Position numbers and translations under genes: made by a program | Notes under the pieces: model-generated | The model's input: the letters and a program-made list of their open reading frames with translations, nothing else | Told to the model about the DNA's origin: nothing | Database searches by the model: none | Shown here: one piece after another, positions 45,586-53,823 of the stretch | Layout of the letters: each line of letters begins with the position of its first letter | How positions within the stretch are numbered: position 1 is the stretch's first letter | Assembly (NCBI RefSeq): GCF_010501095.1 | Contig: NZ_QVMP01000011.1 | Span: 66,557-130,556 of the forward strand | Direction of reading: 5' to 3' | DNA: 64,000 nt | Source of the DNA: Dysgonomonas sp. 520 | GTDB lineage: Bacteria; Bacteroidota; Bacteroidia; Bacteroidales; Dysgonomonadaceae

Positions 45586-46536
45586 TTATTTCTTAGCTGA
45601 TAATAAACCTTTCAGCACGCTTTCCGATGCTTTAAATATGGTTCCGTGTTTATGACCTTCGGGTATAGATATTTTATCATTCACATCCGTAAATGTTTTG
45701 AAATCTTTAGTGGAAACGGCATCATACGATTTTTTTTCGTAAGCATCGAAATAGATCAGCCATTCATCACCGACTTTCACAACAGAAGGGCCTTCCGTAA
45801 AATTAGCCGTAAACTTTTCAGTCGGATTTTCGTACGGACCTGTTGCCGATTTACCGAATGCAGCATGCATATTCCGTTCGGGGCGAGTATTATCCTTAAA
45901 CACCAAAACGTAATCGGAAAGGGCACGCTTCACAATCACAGCATCAATGGAACTGTAACCCGGATCGTACAACAATTCAGCTTTCGTAAAATCCTTGAAA
46001 TCTTTTGTTTTTGTGTAATATAGACGGTGATTGTTATACTCATCTTCTATCCCTTTTTCAAATTTGAACGGAATAGTAGACGCCCAAACTATAATAAAAT
46101 CTTTTGTCTCATCTTCATAGAAAAGCTCAGGAGCCCAAACATTTACAGTTGTAGTATCAAAAGCCATTATCGGTACATATTGCTGCTCCGACCAATTAAC
46201 CAAATCTTTAGATGAAGCATGACCAAATGCCGGATCGCCTTTCCAACTGCATGTCCACACCAGATGAAATGTACTGTCCGCTCCTTTCACAATACTAGGA
46301 TCACGCATCAGTTTATCCCGTCCGACATCAGGCTTCAGAAATATTCCCGGAATACTATCCCATTTATAGCCATCGTAACTGTACAGCAAACGCAGTCCGT
46401 CAGTTGCAGGCTCGTGAAAAGAAGTAAACATGTACACTTCTTTTTCGGCAGGAGCATCCTCTCCATTATCTTTTTTATTCGAATTGCAGGAAAACAAAAA
46501 TGTTCCTGTAACCAATAGCAATAATATCTTTTTCAT
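45586..46536 (-). CDS. GH43-like five-bladed beta-propeller lipoprotein
   Basis: A 316-residue lipoprotein. ATG at 46536 gives MKKILLLLVTGTFLFSC with a lipobox; the longer frame from 46575 overlaps the upstream stop and is rejected. The propeller carries the three GH43-type acidic positions: LMRDPSIV (general base Asp), VNVWAPELFYEDETKDF (Glu where Asp or Glu orients the water) and FTEGPSVVKVGDEWLIYFD (acid Glu). GH43 members are arabinosidases, xylosidases or galactosidases. It lies 2 bp before the GH143-GH142 gene, so an arabinose-releasing role in pectin side chains is likely, but the substrate is not fixed. Confidence 0.82.
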   Translation of the reverse strand: MKKILLLLVTGTFLFSCNSNKKDNGEDAPAEKEVYMFTSFHEPATDGLRLLYSYDGYKWDSIPGIFLKPDVGRDKLMRDPSIVKGADSTFHLVWTCSWKGDPAFGHASSKDLVNWSEQQYVPIMAFDTTTVNVWAPELFYEDETKDFIIVWASTIPFKFEKGIEDEYNNHRLYYTKTKDFKDFTKAELLYDPGYSSIDAVIVKRALSDYVLVFKDNTRPERNMHAAFGKSATGPYENPTEKFTANFTEGPSVVKVGDEWLIYFDAYEKKSYDAVSTKDFKTFTDVNDKISIPEGHKHGTIFKASESVLKGLLSAKK

Positions 46537-46549
46537 TGTCTCTTTATAT

Positions 46550-49500
46550 TTAATATTTACGTACCAACCAAGCAACGTTTACCTGATCGGAAGGTCTTTG
46601 CAGTTCTATCTTTCCTCCGCCTTTCACTTGTTTCGCTTTTGTTGTTTTTCCTGTTTTGGAATTTATCCACAACACATCGTATTTATATTTACTTTCGATA
46701 TCCAGTGAAACCGAACCATTCATCGTATAAATTATATATCCCTTTTCAACATTCCCCAACACATATTGATTATCTGTATTTTGACTTTCAATTGGTTTCA
46801 TGGAAGATGCAGCACTCAAAAAATTACGATCACTTATCTCAGGCAGGCAAGCCATAGAGCCACCAGCCATAAATGACGCCCATGCAAACTGAGGATAAAG
46901 ATTGGAAAAATAAGCGACCGCCTTTTCGGGGTACTTTGTTCTGTATTCACTTACAGCTCTGTAAATTGAAGCAAATGACACTTTACCGGGTTTGGTTAAA
47001 CGGGCATGCTGACGAGGAGCAAGATTTTGCCCTCCTTTTGGTTCGTATGTTGTACCATCTTCCCTGTGAAACCAATATTTAATATCAATCACATCAACAA
47101 TTTCTGACCTGACAGGATCATTCAGAATGGCATCTTGCACATCCTTTGTTGCACTCAGGGCAATCATAGGCTTTTCGCCTGTTTCCATTTTCCATTCGGC
47201 AATCACATCGAGCCAAAACTCCACAAAGTGAAGAGGCCCTGTATATTCCTCGCTAAGAAACTGAATTACACTATTGTTTCCTTTGAAATTGTCTAAGCAC
47301 TGACGGATATATTTACGGTGTAATTCCCTTCTTACAGGATGATTTATATCGTAAAACTGTTCTGCCAAAAAGATACGTTTGTCTCCTGCATAAGGCGCAG
47401 GCTCAGGAAATCCCGTATTGTTGATATTATTTGCCGGACGCCAAGGACTATCAGTCCAGTGCGCTCCCGCCTCGATAATATTATGTTGAAAATAATTTTG
47501 GTGCATCAACACCAAATCGTTTTGATCTGCCAAATCGGCAAATTGACGAAGGCGCATCCAATACCAATCGTTGTATTTAGTCAAGTCATACTTGCTCAAT
47601 CCATCATAAGCCGTGCCCTCCCCGCTTCGGGCAAAAGGCTGTTCGTAGAACGGAGGCCAAACCTCGCCGTTAATACGTCGGATACGTTCGTGATCGTCGC
47701 GACGACGGTCGTACCACAATCCGTAATTATGGTCAATTGCAAGAAAATTATTCCGCTTCATTATCTGCACAACGGAGTCTACATCATCCGTTAAACCCAT
47801 TCCCGTCCGACCGGGAACAAAACGTGTTAAATGAGGTGTTGCATTCTTTTTCAGATAAGCCGGTTGAACAGAGCCGCTCCACCATCGGATATCTTGTTTG
47901 AAGCCTGTCTGCACCTCAGTCCCTCTCACAATCCAGCCGTTTTCTATTGACAAAGGAGCTGTTTTTGCTGTCGGTTTATATATCTGTTTCAGAAAACCTT
48001 GCTTCTTCTCGTTATATATCTGTGACTGATCGAATATTATTGGAATATTAGTTTCATCGCACAGTTTATCAATCCATTCCGTAAGCGTTAAAGCAGGGAC
48101 ATAGGCTTTCTTCGTCAATTCCATCGCAACCGATACGGGAGGAGAACTTGAAGCCTCTGTTTCGGTAGGCATCAAATTTGAATGATCTATGTATTTTTCG
48201 CCTAAACGTTCTTTCAATTGCTGATAATACAGGCTTCGAGGTTTAATGTGGTTATTACTTTCGTTCCAATAATCATCGCCCGAAAATTCAGACCAAGAAC
48301 CAAACGCCCAATTTTGAGCTGTTGGTGGCGAGAAATTCTCAATCAGTGATGCCGAACATTGCCAAAAAACACTGTTTGCGGCTGTCCATCCCGCACCTTG
48401 AGCCTCTTGCATCCTGTTCTTGTAGCTCAACGCATTGCCATTAACATTTACAATATCAAATAAAACACCGGAAGCCCAACTGTCAATAGCTCCACTAAAA
48501 CTATATGGTAGTTCGGAATGACATTGCAGAAAAACATTGGGTCCGGGCGCACAAAATCCTGTCCCGAAATCATGATAACCACTTTCTGCATATAATCTTT
48601 GAAAAAGGCATTGTTGCCCCATCGTGAAGAAAGTATATCTTCGTTGCCCGCCAATTTCAGATACAGGTTGCAACGATTTACAATTCTCGACTGTTACACA
48701 TTTGGCTGTTTCCAAAACCATGACTGCCGAACCTGCGAAATGCTTGAATGTAATATTACGTACCCAAGCATCAGACACATTTTCTAACGTAACACCCATC
48801 CACGAATGTGCTTCATCTTTCAGATTTTTTTCGTCATATTCCGAAAGAAGTGTCATATTCTCCACACCAACATTCGAGATACGACCTTGCCACGAGTAAG
48901 GAACGAGATAGCCACCACCATATTCCTTGTCTAAAGCCGTAGTTAAAGGAGCATCAAAAGAAACACTGCCTGCATTTGCAGAAACAACAGTTCTGTCCCA
49001 AACTATATTTTGACCTCCGACCTTCCACCCTAACGAGGTGATGCCTCCACCAAAGTGTTCTGTACCAACTTTATCAATCCACTCTTTTGTTGATGGACGA
49101 ACAACCAGAACTTTATCGCCAATTTTTAAGCTATGATTTGACAGAGTAACCGAGAAAGAATTTACAGGAACATAAGAGTCGGATATGTGCAGTGTATCAC
49201 CTGTTTGTCTATCATCTTCACCCAAAACACGAATCAATGTACGTCTGTCTTTTCCTGTGGCTATGAGCTGAGTACCATTCTCTCCTACTCCACTACCCCG
49301 CAAAACAACTCCCGAATTACGGATAAGCAAACTACCCGAAACCTTATACATTCCTTTTTGAAGAAGAACAGTTCCCCTAAAACCATTTGCATCAGGTTTT
49401 AATGAACCAACATAGTCTAATGCCGCTTGTATCAACGTTGTAGCATCTCCATTTACCAGAGGCACAACAGTTTTTGTTTCGATATTGGGGATAGGTTTTT

Positions 49501-49681
49501 CTCCCGCCATATATCCCGCATACGAAAAATCGGGAATCCTATTACCTAAACTATCAGGCAGATAAACCAATTTTCCATCTTTATTAAAGCTAAGTGGCGG
49601 CTGTGGTTTTACTTTTTTCTGCGAAAAAATATTTCCACAGAAAAAAAAGCTGAACAATAGCAGAAAAATTAATCTATTCAT
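46550..49681 (-). CDS. beta-helix / DUF6298-like two-domain secreted protein
   Basis: A 1043-residue protein; ATG at 49681 (MNRLIFLLLFSFFFCGNIFSQ) is preferred to the one at 49699. Residues about 50-510 form a beta-helix with IPDFSYAGYMAGE, ANGFRGTVLLQKGMY and VVLRGSGVGENG, clearly related to the protein at 479-2308. Residues about 590-1043 form a second domain resembling DUF6298, with a TIM-barrel-like order of motifs (FVPGRTGMGLTDDVDSVVQIMKRNNFLAIDHNYG, VLMHQNYFQHN, SVIQFLSEEYTGPLHF, VDVIDIKYWFHRED). SEEYTG and DIKYW would be near a catalytic centre if it is a hydrolase. No export tail. A side-chain glycosidase or lyase acting on pectin is plausible, but no activity is known to me. Confidence 0.75.
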   Translation of the reverse strand: MNRLIFLLLFSFFFCGNIFSQKKVKPQPPLSFNKDGKLVYLPDSLGNRIPDFSYAGYMAGEKPIPNIETKTVVPLVNGDATTLIQAALDYVGSLKPDANGFRGTVLLQKGMYKVSGSLLIRNSGVVLRGSGVGENGTQLIATGKDRRTLIRVLGEDDRQTGDTLHISDSYVPVNSFSVTLSNHSLKIGDKVLVVRPSTKEWIDKVGTEHFGGGITSLGWKVGGQNIVWDRTVVSANAGSVSFDAPLTTALDKEYGGGYLVPYSWQGRISNVGVENMTLLSEYDEKNLKDEAHSWMGVTLENVSDAWVRNITFKHFAGSAVMVLETAKCVTVENCKSLQPVSEIGGQRRYTFFTMGQQCLFQRLYAESGYHDFGTGFCAPGPNVFLQCHSELPYSFSGAIDSWASGVLFDIVNVNGNALSYKNRMQEAQGAGWTAANSVFWQCSASLIENFSPPTAQNWAFGSWSEFSGDDYWNESNNHIKPRSLYYQQLKERLGEKYIDHSNLMPTETEASSSPPVSVAMELTKKAYVPALTLTEWIDKLCDETNIPIIFDQSQIYNEKKQGFLKQIYKPTAKTAPLSIENGWIVRGTEVQTGFKQDIRWWSGSVQPAYLKKNATPHLTRFVPGRTGMGLTDDVDSVVQIMKRNNFLAIDHNYGLWYDRRRDDHERIRRINGEVWPPFYEQPFARSGEGTAYDGLSKYDLTKYNDWYWMRLRQFADLADQNDLVLMHQNYFQHNIIEAGAHWTDSPWRPANNINNTGFPEPAPYAGDKRIFLAEQFYDINHPVRRELHRKYIRQCLDNFKGNNSVIQFLSEEYTGPLHFVEFWLDVIAEWKMETGEKPMIALSATKDVQDAILNDPVRSEIVDVIDIKYWFHREDGTTYEPKGGQNLAPRQHARLTKPGKVSFASIYRAVSEYRTKYPEKAVAYFSNLYPQFAWASFMAGGSMACLPEISDRNFLSAASSMKPIESQNTDNQYVLGNVEKGYIIYTMNGSVSLDIESKYKYDVLWINSKTGKTTKAKQVKGGGKIELQRPSDQVNVAWLVRKY

Positions 49682-49720
49682 AGTTGTAGTGGCTCTCATT
49701 ATATTTTTAAACAGACTCTC

Positions 49721-50371
49721 TTATAACGTTCCTCCTCTTGCTTTTACACGTTCGCCCCAGGCTTCACGCTCTTTCTGGAGATTATATCCTTGCTTGGATA
49801 AATAGTTGTTGATACGTCCTTTATATTTTCCAAACCATCCGTGTTTATCTTTCGACGACGACGCAGACATTGCATGCTCACGGGCTTCGACCAGCCATGC
49901 GTATATTTGTCTTTTTTCGTCTTCTTTCAAAGTCGGGATCATATCTTGATACGATTCATAAGTTACTTTCAGCACACCGTAAGTCATACCATCTTTTACC
50001 ATGTCAATCTGCTCATTTGTTAAATCAGCAGAAAGGCTTCCAATAAATATACATTGCAAATTGTAAAGCTCTGCATCTCTTTTATTTTCTAAAGCTTTTA
50101 TAGCATTTTCTAACTCTGCTTTATCTTTAATCGACTCTTTAGTTACTTTCTTTTCAGATTCTAAAGCATCATTTGCTTCACCTAAACCTTTATATTGATT
50201 AACCAAAGCTGTTGTAACTCTTTTATATTTTTCCGAATCTTCGATTCCTAATGTCTTAACAATCTTGTCTGCTCTTCCTGTCAGCACCTTTATATAATCC
50301 GCATCATCTTGTGCAAATAGAGATGACAGAAAAAGAAAATTGATTGCAAGAAAAGAAAAAATGACTTTCAT
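49721..50371 (-). CDS. DUF3826 secreted protein
   Basis: A 216-residue protein with signal peptide (to SLFAQ) and a mature, mostly helical, charged body (DADYIKVLTGRADKIVKTLG, VTTALVNQYKGLGEAND, NLQCIFIGSLSADLTNEQIDMVKDGMTYGVLKVTY, GWFGKYKGRINNYLSKQGYNL). The pattern fits the DUF3826 family, often placed beside pectin enzymes in Bacteroidetes. No catalytic residues are assigned. It is the first gene after the terminator at 50591-50631 and may start the second half of the pectin unit. Confidence 0.8.
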   Translation of the reverse strand: MKVIFSFLAINFLFLSSLFAQDDADYIKVLTGRADKIVKTLGIEDSEKYKRVTTALVNQYKGLGEANDALESEKKVTKESIKDKAELENAIKALENKRDAELYNLQCIFIGSLSADLTNEQIDMVKDGMTYGVLKVTYESYQDMIPTLKEDEKRQIYAWLVEAREHAMSASSSKDKHGWFGKYKGRINNYLSKQGYNLQKEREAWGERVKARGGTL

Positions 50372-50440
50372 AACCTTAAAAATTAAAATATATGTTTCTT
50401 TTTTACCTTAGAAGGTGTCCAAAAAGCAAACACCTATGTC

Positions 50441-50516
50441 TTTTTGACATCCTGAACAGAGAGAAGGATCTGTTTTTTGAGAATCCAGATTCTTCGTCAC
50501 ACTCAAAATAACAAAG
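50441..50516. repeat. dispersed palindromic repeat, copy 3
   Basis: TTTTTGACATCCTGAACAGA, GAAGGATCTG, CCAGATTCTTC and CACTCAAAATAACAAAG follow the order of the copy at 39370-39443. It is nested in a larger inverted pair, AAGGTGTCCAAAAAG (50412-50426) and CTTTTCGGACGCCTCCTT, on either side. Confidence 0.7.
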
Positions 50517-50519
50517 ATA
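50512..50519 (-). promoter_or_regulatory. possible promoter for the DUF3826-to-GH127 unit
   Basis: On the minus strand this reads TATCTTTG, a full TAnnTTTG match, in the gap after the PL1 terminator. A short inverted repeat (ACACT ... AGTGT, 50524-50538) lies just upstream. A second promoter here would explain how genes past the terminator are expressed. Confidence 0.35.
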
Positions 50520-50590
50520 AGTAACACTTTGATAGTGTAATCTTACTTTTCGGACGCCTCCTTAAAATTCTGTTTTATCTGATTTATTTC

Positions 50591-50631
50591 AAAAAAAAGA
50601 ATTGACGGCAAGAATAAAAAAAGCCGTCAAT
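50591..50631 (-). terminator. terminator after the 564-residue PL1 gene
   Basis: ATTGACGGC (50601-50609) and GCCGTCAAT (50623-50631) form a perfect 9-bp stem. On the minus strand it is followed by a T run (A run at 50591-50598 on the plus strand). It splits the pectin operon into a promoter-proximal half and a distal half. Confidence 0.8.
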
Positions 50632-50644
50632 CCTATATAAAAGA

Positions 50645-52339
50645 TTATTTCAATAAACTAGTTCTTTTTGCCAAAGTGTCATAATTGTTCTCCGGTTTTG
50701 TCCAGTCTACTTTCTTTGTCGGATCTATACCGTTAATATATTTCTCTATATTGGTATATCCGTCTCCGTTCATATCCTTCACTGCATCCGACGGATCGTT
50801 AGGATTCAAGCCGTATTTCTTTTCCCATTCGTCCGGTATGCCATCACCATCACTGTCTTTGTATGGATTACCTTTATATTCAGGATATCCACCTACCTGA
50901 GCAATATCTGTAATGATTCCATATTTATAAGAATCTTTCGGCAGGCGACGATGTTCGAATTGATAAAAATCTGTCTTGTCGGCTTTTTTATCATAATATA
51001 CCTTGCCAGTCTTCACCTGCTCAATAACACGTTGGTCTACAATGTCTCGTTTAGGGAAAGTTGCTCCAACATTATCCATTACAAAATCGTAAGCCTCTTG
51101 AGCTTGCATAATAGGGAAAGGATTTTGTATAGGGAATGGCTTGTTCCACTTCATGTTTTCGGTATATCCGTCAGTATTTGGTTGTTCCTGAACCTGTATA
51201 CCTCCGGCCCAGTTGTCCTTTGTTATTTCGGGATATCCTTCCATTATGTTTCCGTTGGCATATACACGCCCAAACACATAATAACCCAACTTACTGCGTC
51301 CCGACTCCGGCTTCAATATTCTATGTCCGACAGGAGTGTTTTTTGGGGTAAGCGGACCCGGCTTATAATAATTATTAATAATGTTATAAAGAGCCGTATA
51401 GTCTCCACCATCCACAGAGCGATGTACCCAGTTGTAAATAACATTGTTTACAAAATTGAACACGCCATTCCATCCGATAGATGGATTGCGTCCTGCATTA
51501 TTAGCCCAAAGGTTACGCATAAACGTGCAATTCTCACCACCAAGGGTACTGCCAAAAGCATGATTGTATGTGTCTAATGCTTGCGAAGATATCGTATTCT
51601 GAATTGTCACGTTCACTGTACCCAGTTTCAGTTCTTTAGAGCCATCGCCCGGATTGAACATGTGGCGATAGAATGAGATATTTTCATCCAATCCCCAACT
51701 GGTTGAACAGTGGTCTATCATAATATTCCCGACAGGATTTCCCCCGAAAGAATCGTCACGACGACCTACCCAAGTTTCTCCACGACGAAAACGCATGTGA
51801 CGCACAACCACATCGTGAGTATTCACCCACAAAGTTTCTCCGGCAACACATATTCCGTCTCCGGGAGCAGTTTGTCCGGCAATTGTAATATACGGAGCAC
51901 GAATAATTAGCGGTGATTTTAGCTTTATAATACCGGCTACGTTAAATACTACGATACGTGCACCTCCTTGTTCACAGGCTTCGCGTAAAGTACCCGGCCC
52001 ACTATCTTCGAGGCTTGTCACAACAATAACTTTACCTCCTCGTCCGCCAAACGAATAGGCTCCACCACCTTGCGCACCCGGAAATGCGGGAATCTCTGCT
52101 TGTGGAAGATCGGTAGGACGAGCTGCCCAAGGAATATACGGTTTTCCTTCTTTAGCTTCTTTTTCTATAATAGGCAAAGCCTTCTGAAAAGCTGCTTCTG
52201 AGTCTGCCTTTGCTTTAGCTACCAATTCTTTTTCTTTCTCCTGATCTTCTTTCGATACTTTTGGATACTGTGCAAACACAGATACTGAAAGCGAACAAGC
52301 TATCGCAACTGCACATACACTAAAAAATCTTTTTTTCAT
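50645..52339 (-). CDS. PL1 family pectate lyase-like protein with calcium-binding repeats
   Basis: A 564-residue secreted protein (signal peptide to SVFAQ). A helical, charged segment (residues 25-75, KEDQEKEKELVAKAKADSEA) precedes the PL1 beta-helix: PAFPGAQGGGAYSFGGRGGKVIVVTSL, IMIDHCSTSWGLDENISFY and NNAGRNPSIGWNG. The second Arg of the RxPxxR pattern is missing, so activity may differ. The C-terminal region has DSDGDGIPDEWEKKYGLNPNDP and DMNGDGYTNIEKYINGIDP, thrombospondin-type-3/calcium-binding repeats. There is no T9SS tail. It acts on homogalacturonan or a similar backbone and is followed by a strong terminator. Confidence 0.87.
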   Translation of the reverse strand: MKKRFFSVCAVAIACSLSVSVFAQYPKVSKEDQEKEKELVAKAKADSEAAFQKALPIIEKEAKEGKPYIPWAARPTDLPQAEIPAFPGAQGGGAYSFGGRGGKVIVVTSLEDSGPGTLREACEQGGARIVVFNVAGIIKLKSPLIIRAPYITIAGQTAPGDGICVAGETLWVNTHDVVVRHMRFRRGETWVGRRDDSFGGNPVGNIMIDHCSTSWGLDENISFYRHMFNPGDGSKELKLGTVNVTIQNTISSQALDTYNHAFGSTLGGENCTFMRNLWANNAGRNPSIGWNGVFNFVNNVIYNWVHRSVDGGDYTALYNIINNYYKPGPLTPKNTPVGHRILKPESGRSKLGYYVFGRVYANGNIMEGYPEITKDNWAGGIQVQEQPNTDGYTENMKWNKPFPIQNPFPIMQAQEAYDFVMDNVGATFPKRDIVDQRVIEQVKTGKVYYDKKADKTDFYQFEHRRLPKDSYKYGIITDIAQVGGYPEYKGNPYKDSDGDGIPDEWEKKYGLNPNDPSDAVKDMNGDGYTNIEKYINGIDPTKKVDWTKPENNYDTLAKRTSLLK

Positions 52340-52365
52340 CTACTCAATATTTTGATTAACGTTCC

Positions 52366-53823
52366 TTAGAGAACTACTTTTACAGTTATTATATTTCCAT
52401 TCTCTATTTCAACTCTAACGATACAAACACCTGTTTTTGTTTCTGACAAATTAATCCCTGTTTCGCCATAAGTTCTACTTATCAATGCTCCTGTTAAAGT
52501 ATAGAGATCTGTTTTTTTATTTTCGGGTACGAATAATGTTCCGTTTCTGAAATATATTGCTCTTTCAGATGTGTTTTTATTTGCGATTGAAGAATACTCT
52601 CCTTCTGCTATTTTATTACTTAAATTACCGTGTGCGCCAACAATTTTGATGGTGAAAACATCTTTGTCGTTCGAATCAACAACAAACGATGTAGCTTCTG
52701 TCAAGCCTATTATTTGATCATTCTTATAAACAATATATCCTTTAGCTCCGGCAACTTCTGTCCAGGATAGAGTTCCCGACGAAAGAGTTACGCTAGTTGG
52801 ATTCTTTGGCGATTTGACCAGCGAGAACGGATCATAATCTCCGGTAGTAAATGAATATATTTTTTCGTTAGTGTAATATGTATCTACCTCTTGCTTTGTT
52901 AGTTGATGGCTCCACTCTACACGATTTGCAACATCTATCGGATTTCCATCACGATCCGTACTATTATATTCTGCAAAGAACGACGTTAAATGATTGTTTC
53001 CATCCCATGTAGACCAACCTGCGCTTTTCACACCGTCCATTTTGCAAGAAAGAAAAACAGAAGACGATTTTCCTTGCCAAGGTCTTCCCAGAAACACTTC
53101 ATATCCGGCCTCCGTTGTTAATAAACAATTTCTGAATATAAATCCATAGAAATATACTTTATCATCACCAAAAGCCATAGCCGAAATATCTTCAGGGGCA
53201 GTTATATAAGATCCATTTCTCACGCTATGCAACTGACAATTATCAAAGATGGCAGTACCTCCGGCACAGATATAATCTGTACCACCCTCGATGTAGCAGT
53301 CGTAGAAATAAGACCTCTTGGTCTTCTTCAAATAATGCGTATCCTGATATCCTATCAACCTACAATTTTTGAAAGTTTGCCTGTCTCCAACATTATATAG
53401 AGCCACAGCCTGCGCTTTTGAGTACGAATTTTCTATGGTTAGGTTTTCAGCATAAAAATCAACTGCATTTACAGTGAATGTTGCGGATTGAGGAGTTCCC
53501 GAAGTAACTTGCTTTCCATCGTAAATTATAGTCTTTTTGTTATAATCGTCCCAAGTTATAATTACTTTTTCAGGATCTTCACCAATTATAGACAACAACT
53601 TATTTGATGCTTTTGAGTGGGAACCAATCATCACTTTCTCCTCATATTTGCCTGCTTTAACAAAAATCACTTTTCGCTCATTATCAGGACATGCGTTTAT
53701 GGCTTCTTGCACAGTCTGAAAATCGCCCGAATTGTCTTTTGCTACCACGTAGTCAAACACCTGAGCCGACAAATTTGCCAGCCCAAGCATTTGTACTGAT
53801 ATTATGAATAATAAACGTTTCAT
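52366..53823 (-). CDS. CE8 pectin methylesterase with T9SS signal
   Basis: A 485-residue secreted esterase (signal peptide to LSAQ). The beta-helix carries the family residues: Gln138 (AQAVALYN), Gln160 and Asp161 (GYQDTHY), Asp183 (IEGGTDYICAGG) and Arg247 with Trp249 (LGRPWQG). An FN3-like piece (LSWTEVAGAKGYIVYKN, about 355-410) and a T9SS tail (DLYTLTGALISRTYG) follow. It removes methyl esters from homogalacturonan so that pectate lyases can cut. Its start codon directly abuts the stop of the preceding PL1 gene, indicating translational coupling. Confidence 0.93.
   Translation of the reverse strand: MKRLLFIISVQMLGLANLSAQVFDYVVAKDNSGDFQTVQEAINACPDNERKVIFVKAGKYEEKVMIGSHSKASNKLLSIIGEDPEKVIITWDDYNKKTIIYDGKQVTSGTPQSATFTVNAVDFYAENLTIENSYSKAQAVALYNVGDRQTFKNCRLIGYQDTHYLKKTKRSYFYDCYIEGGTDYICAGGTAIFDNCQLHSVRNGSYITAPEDISAMAFGDDKVYFYGFIFRNCLLTTEAGYEVFLGRPWQGKSSSVFLSCKMDGVKSAGWSTWDGNNHLTSFFAEYNSTDRDGNPIDVANRVEWSHQLTKQEVDTYYTNEKIYSFTTGDYDPFSLVKSPKNPTSVTLSSGTLSWTEVAGAKGYIVYKNDQIIGLTEATSFVVDSNDKDVFTIKIVGAHGNLSNKIAEGEYSSIANKNTSERAIYFRNGTLFVPENKKTDLYTLTGALISRTYGETGINLSETKTGVCIVRVEIENGNIITVKVVL

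Noticed and set aside
50951-51577. Open frame of 208 codons on the plus strand inside the 564-residue PL1 gene
   Set aside because: Antisense to a clear PL1 beta-helix; the hydrophobic stretches are by-products of the reverse frame.
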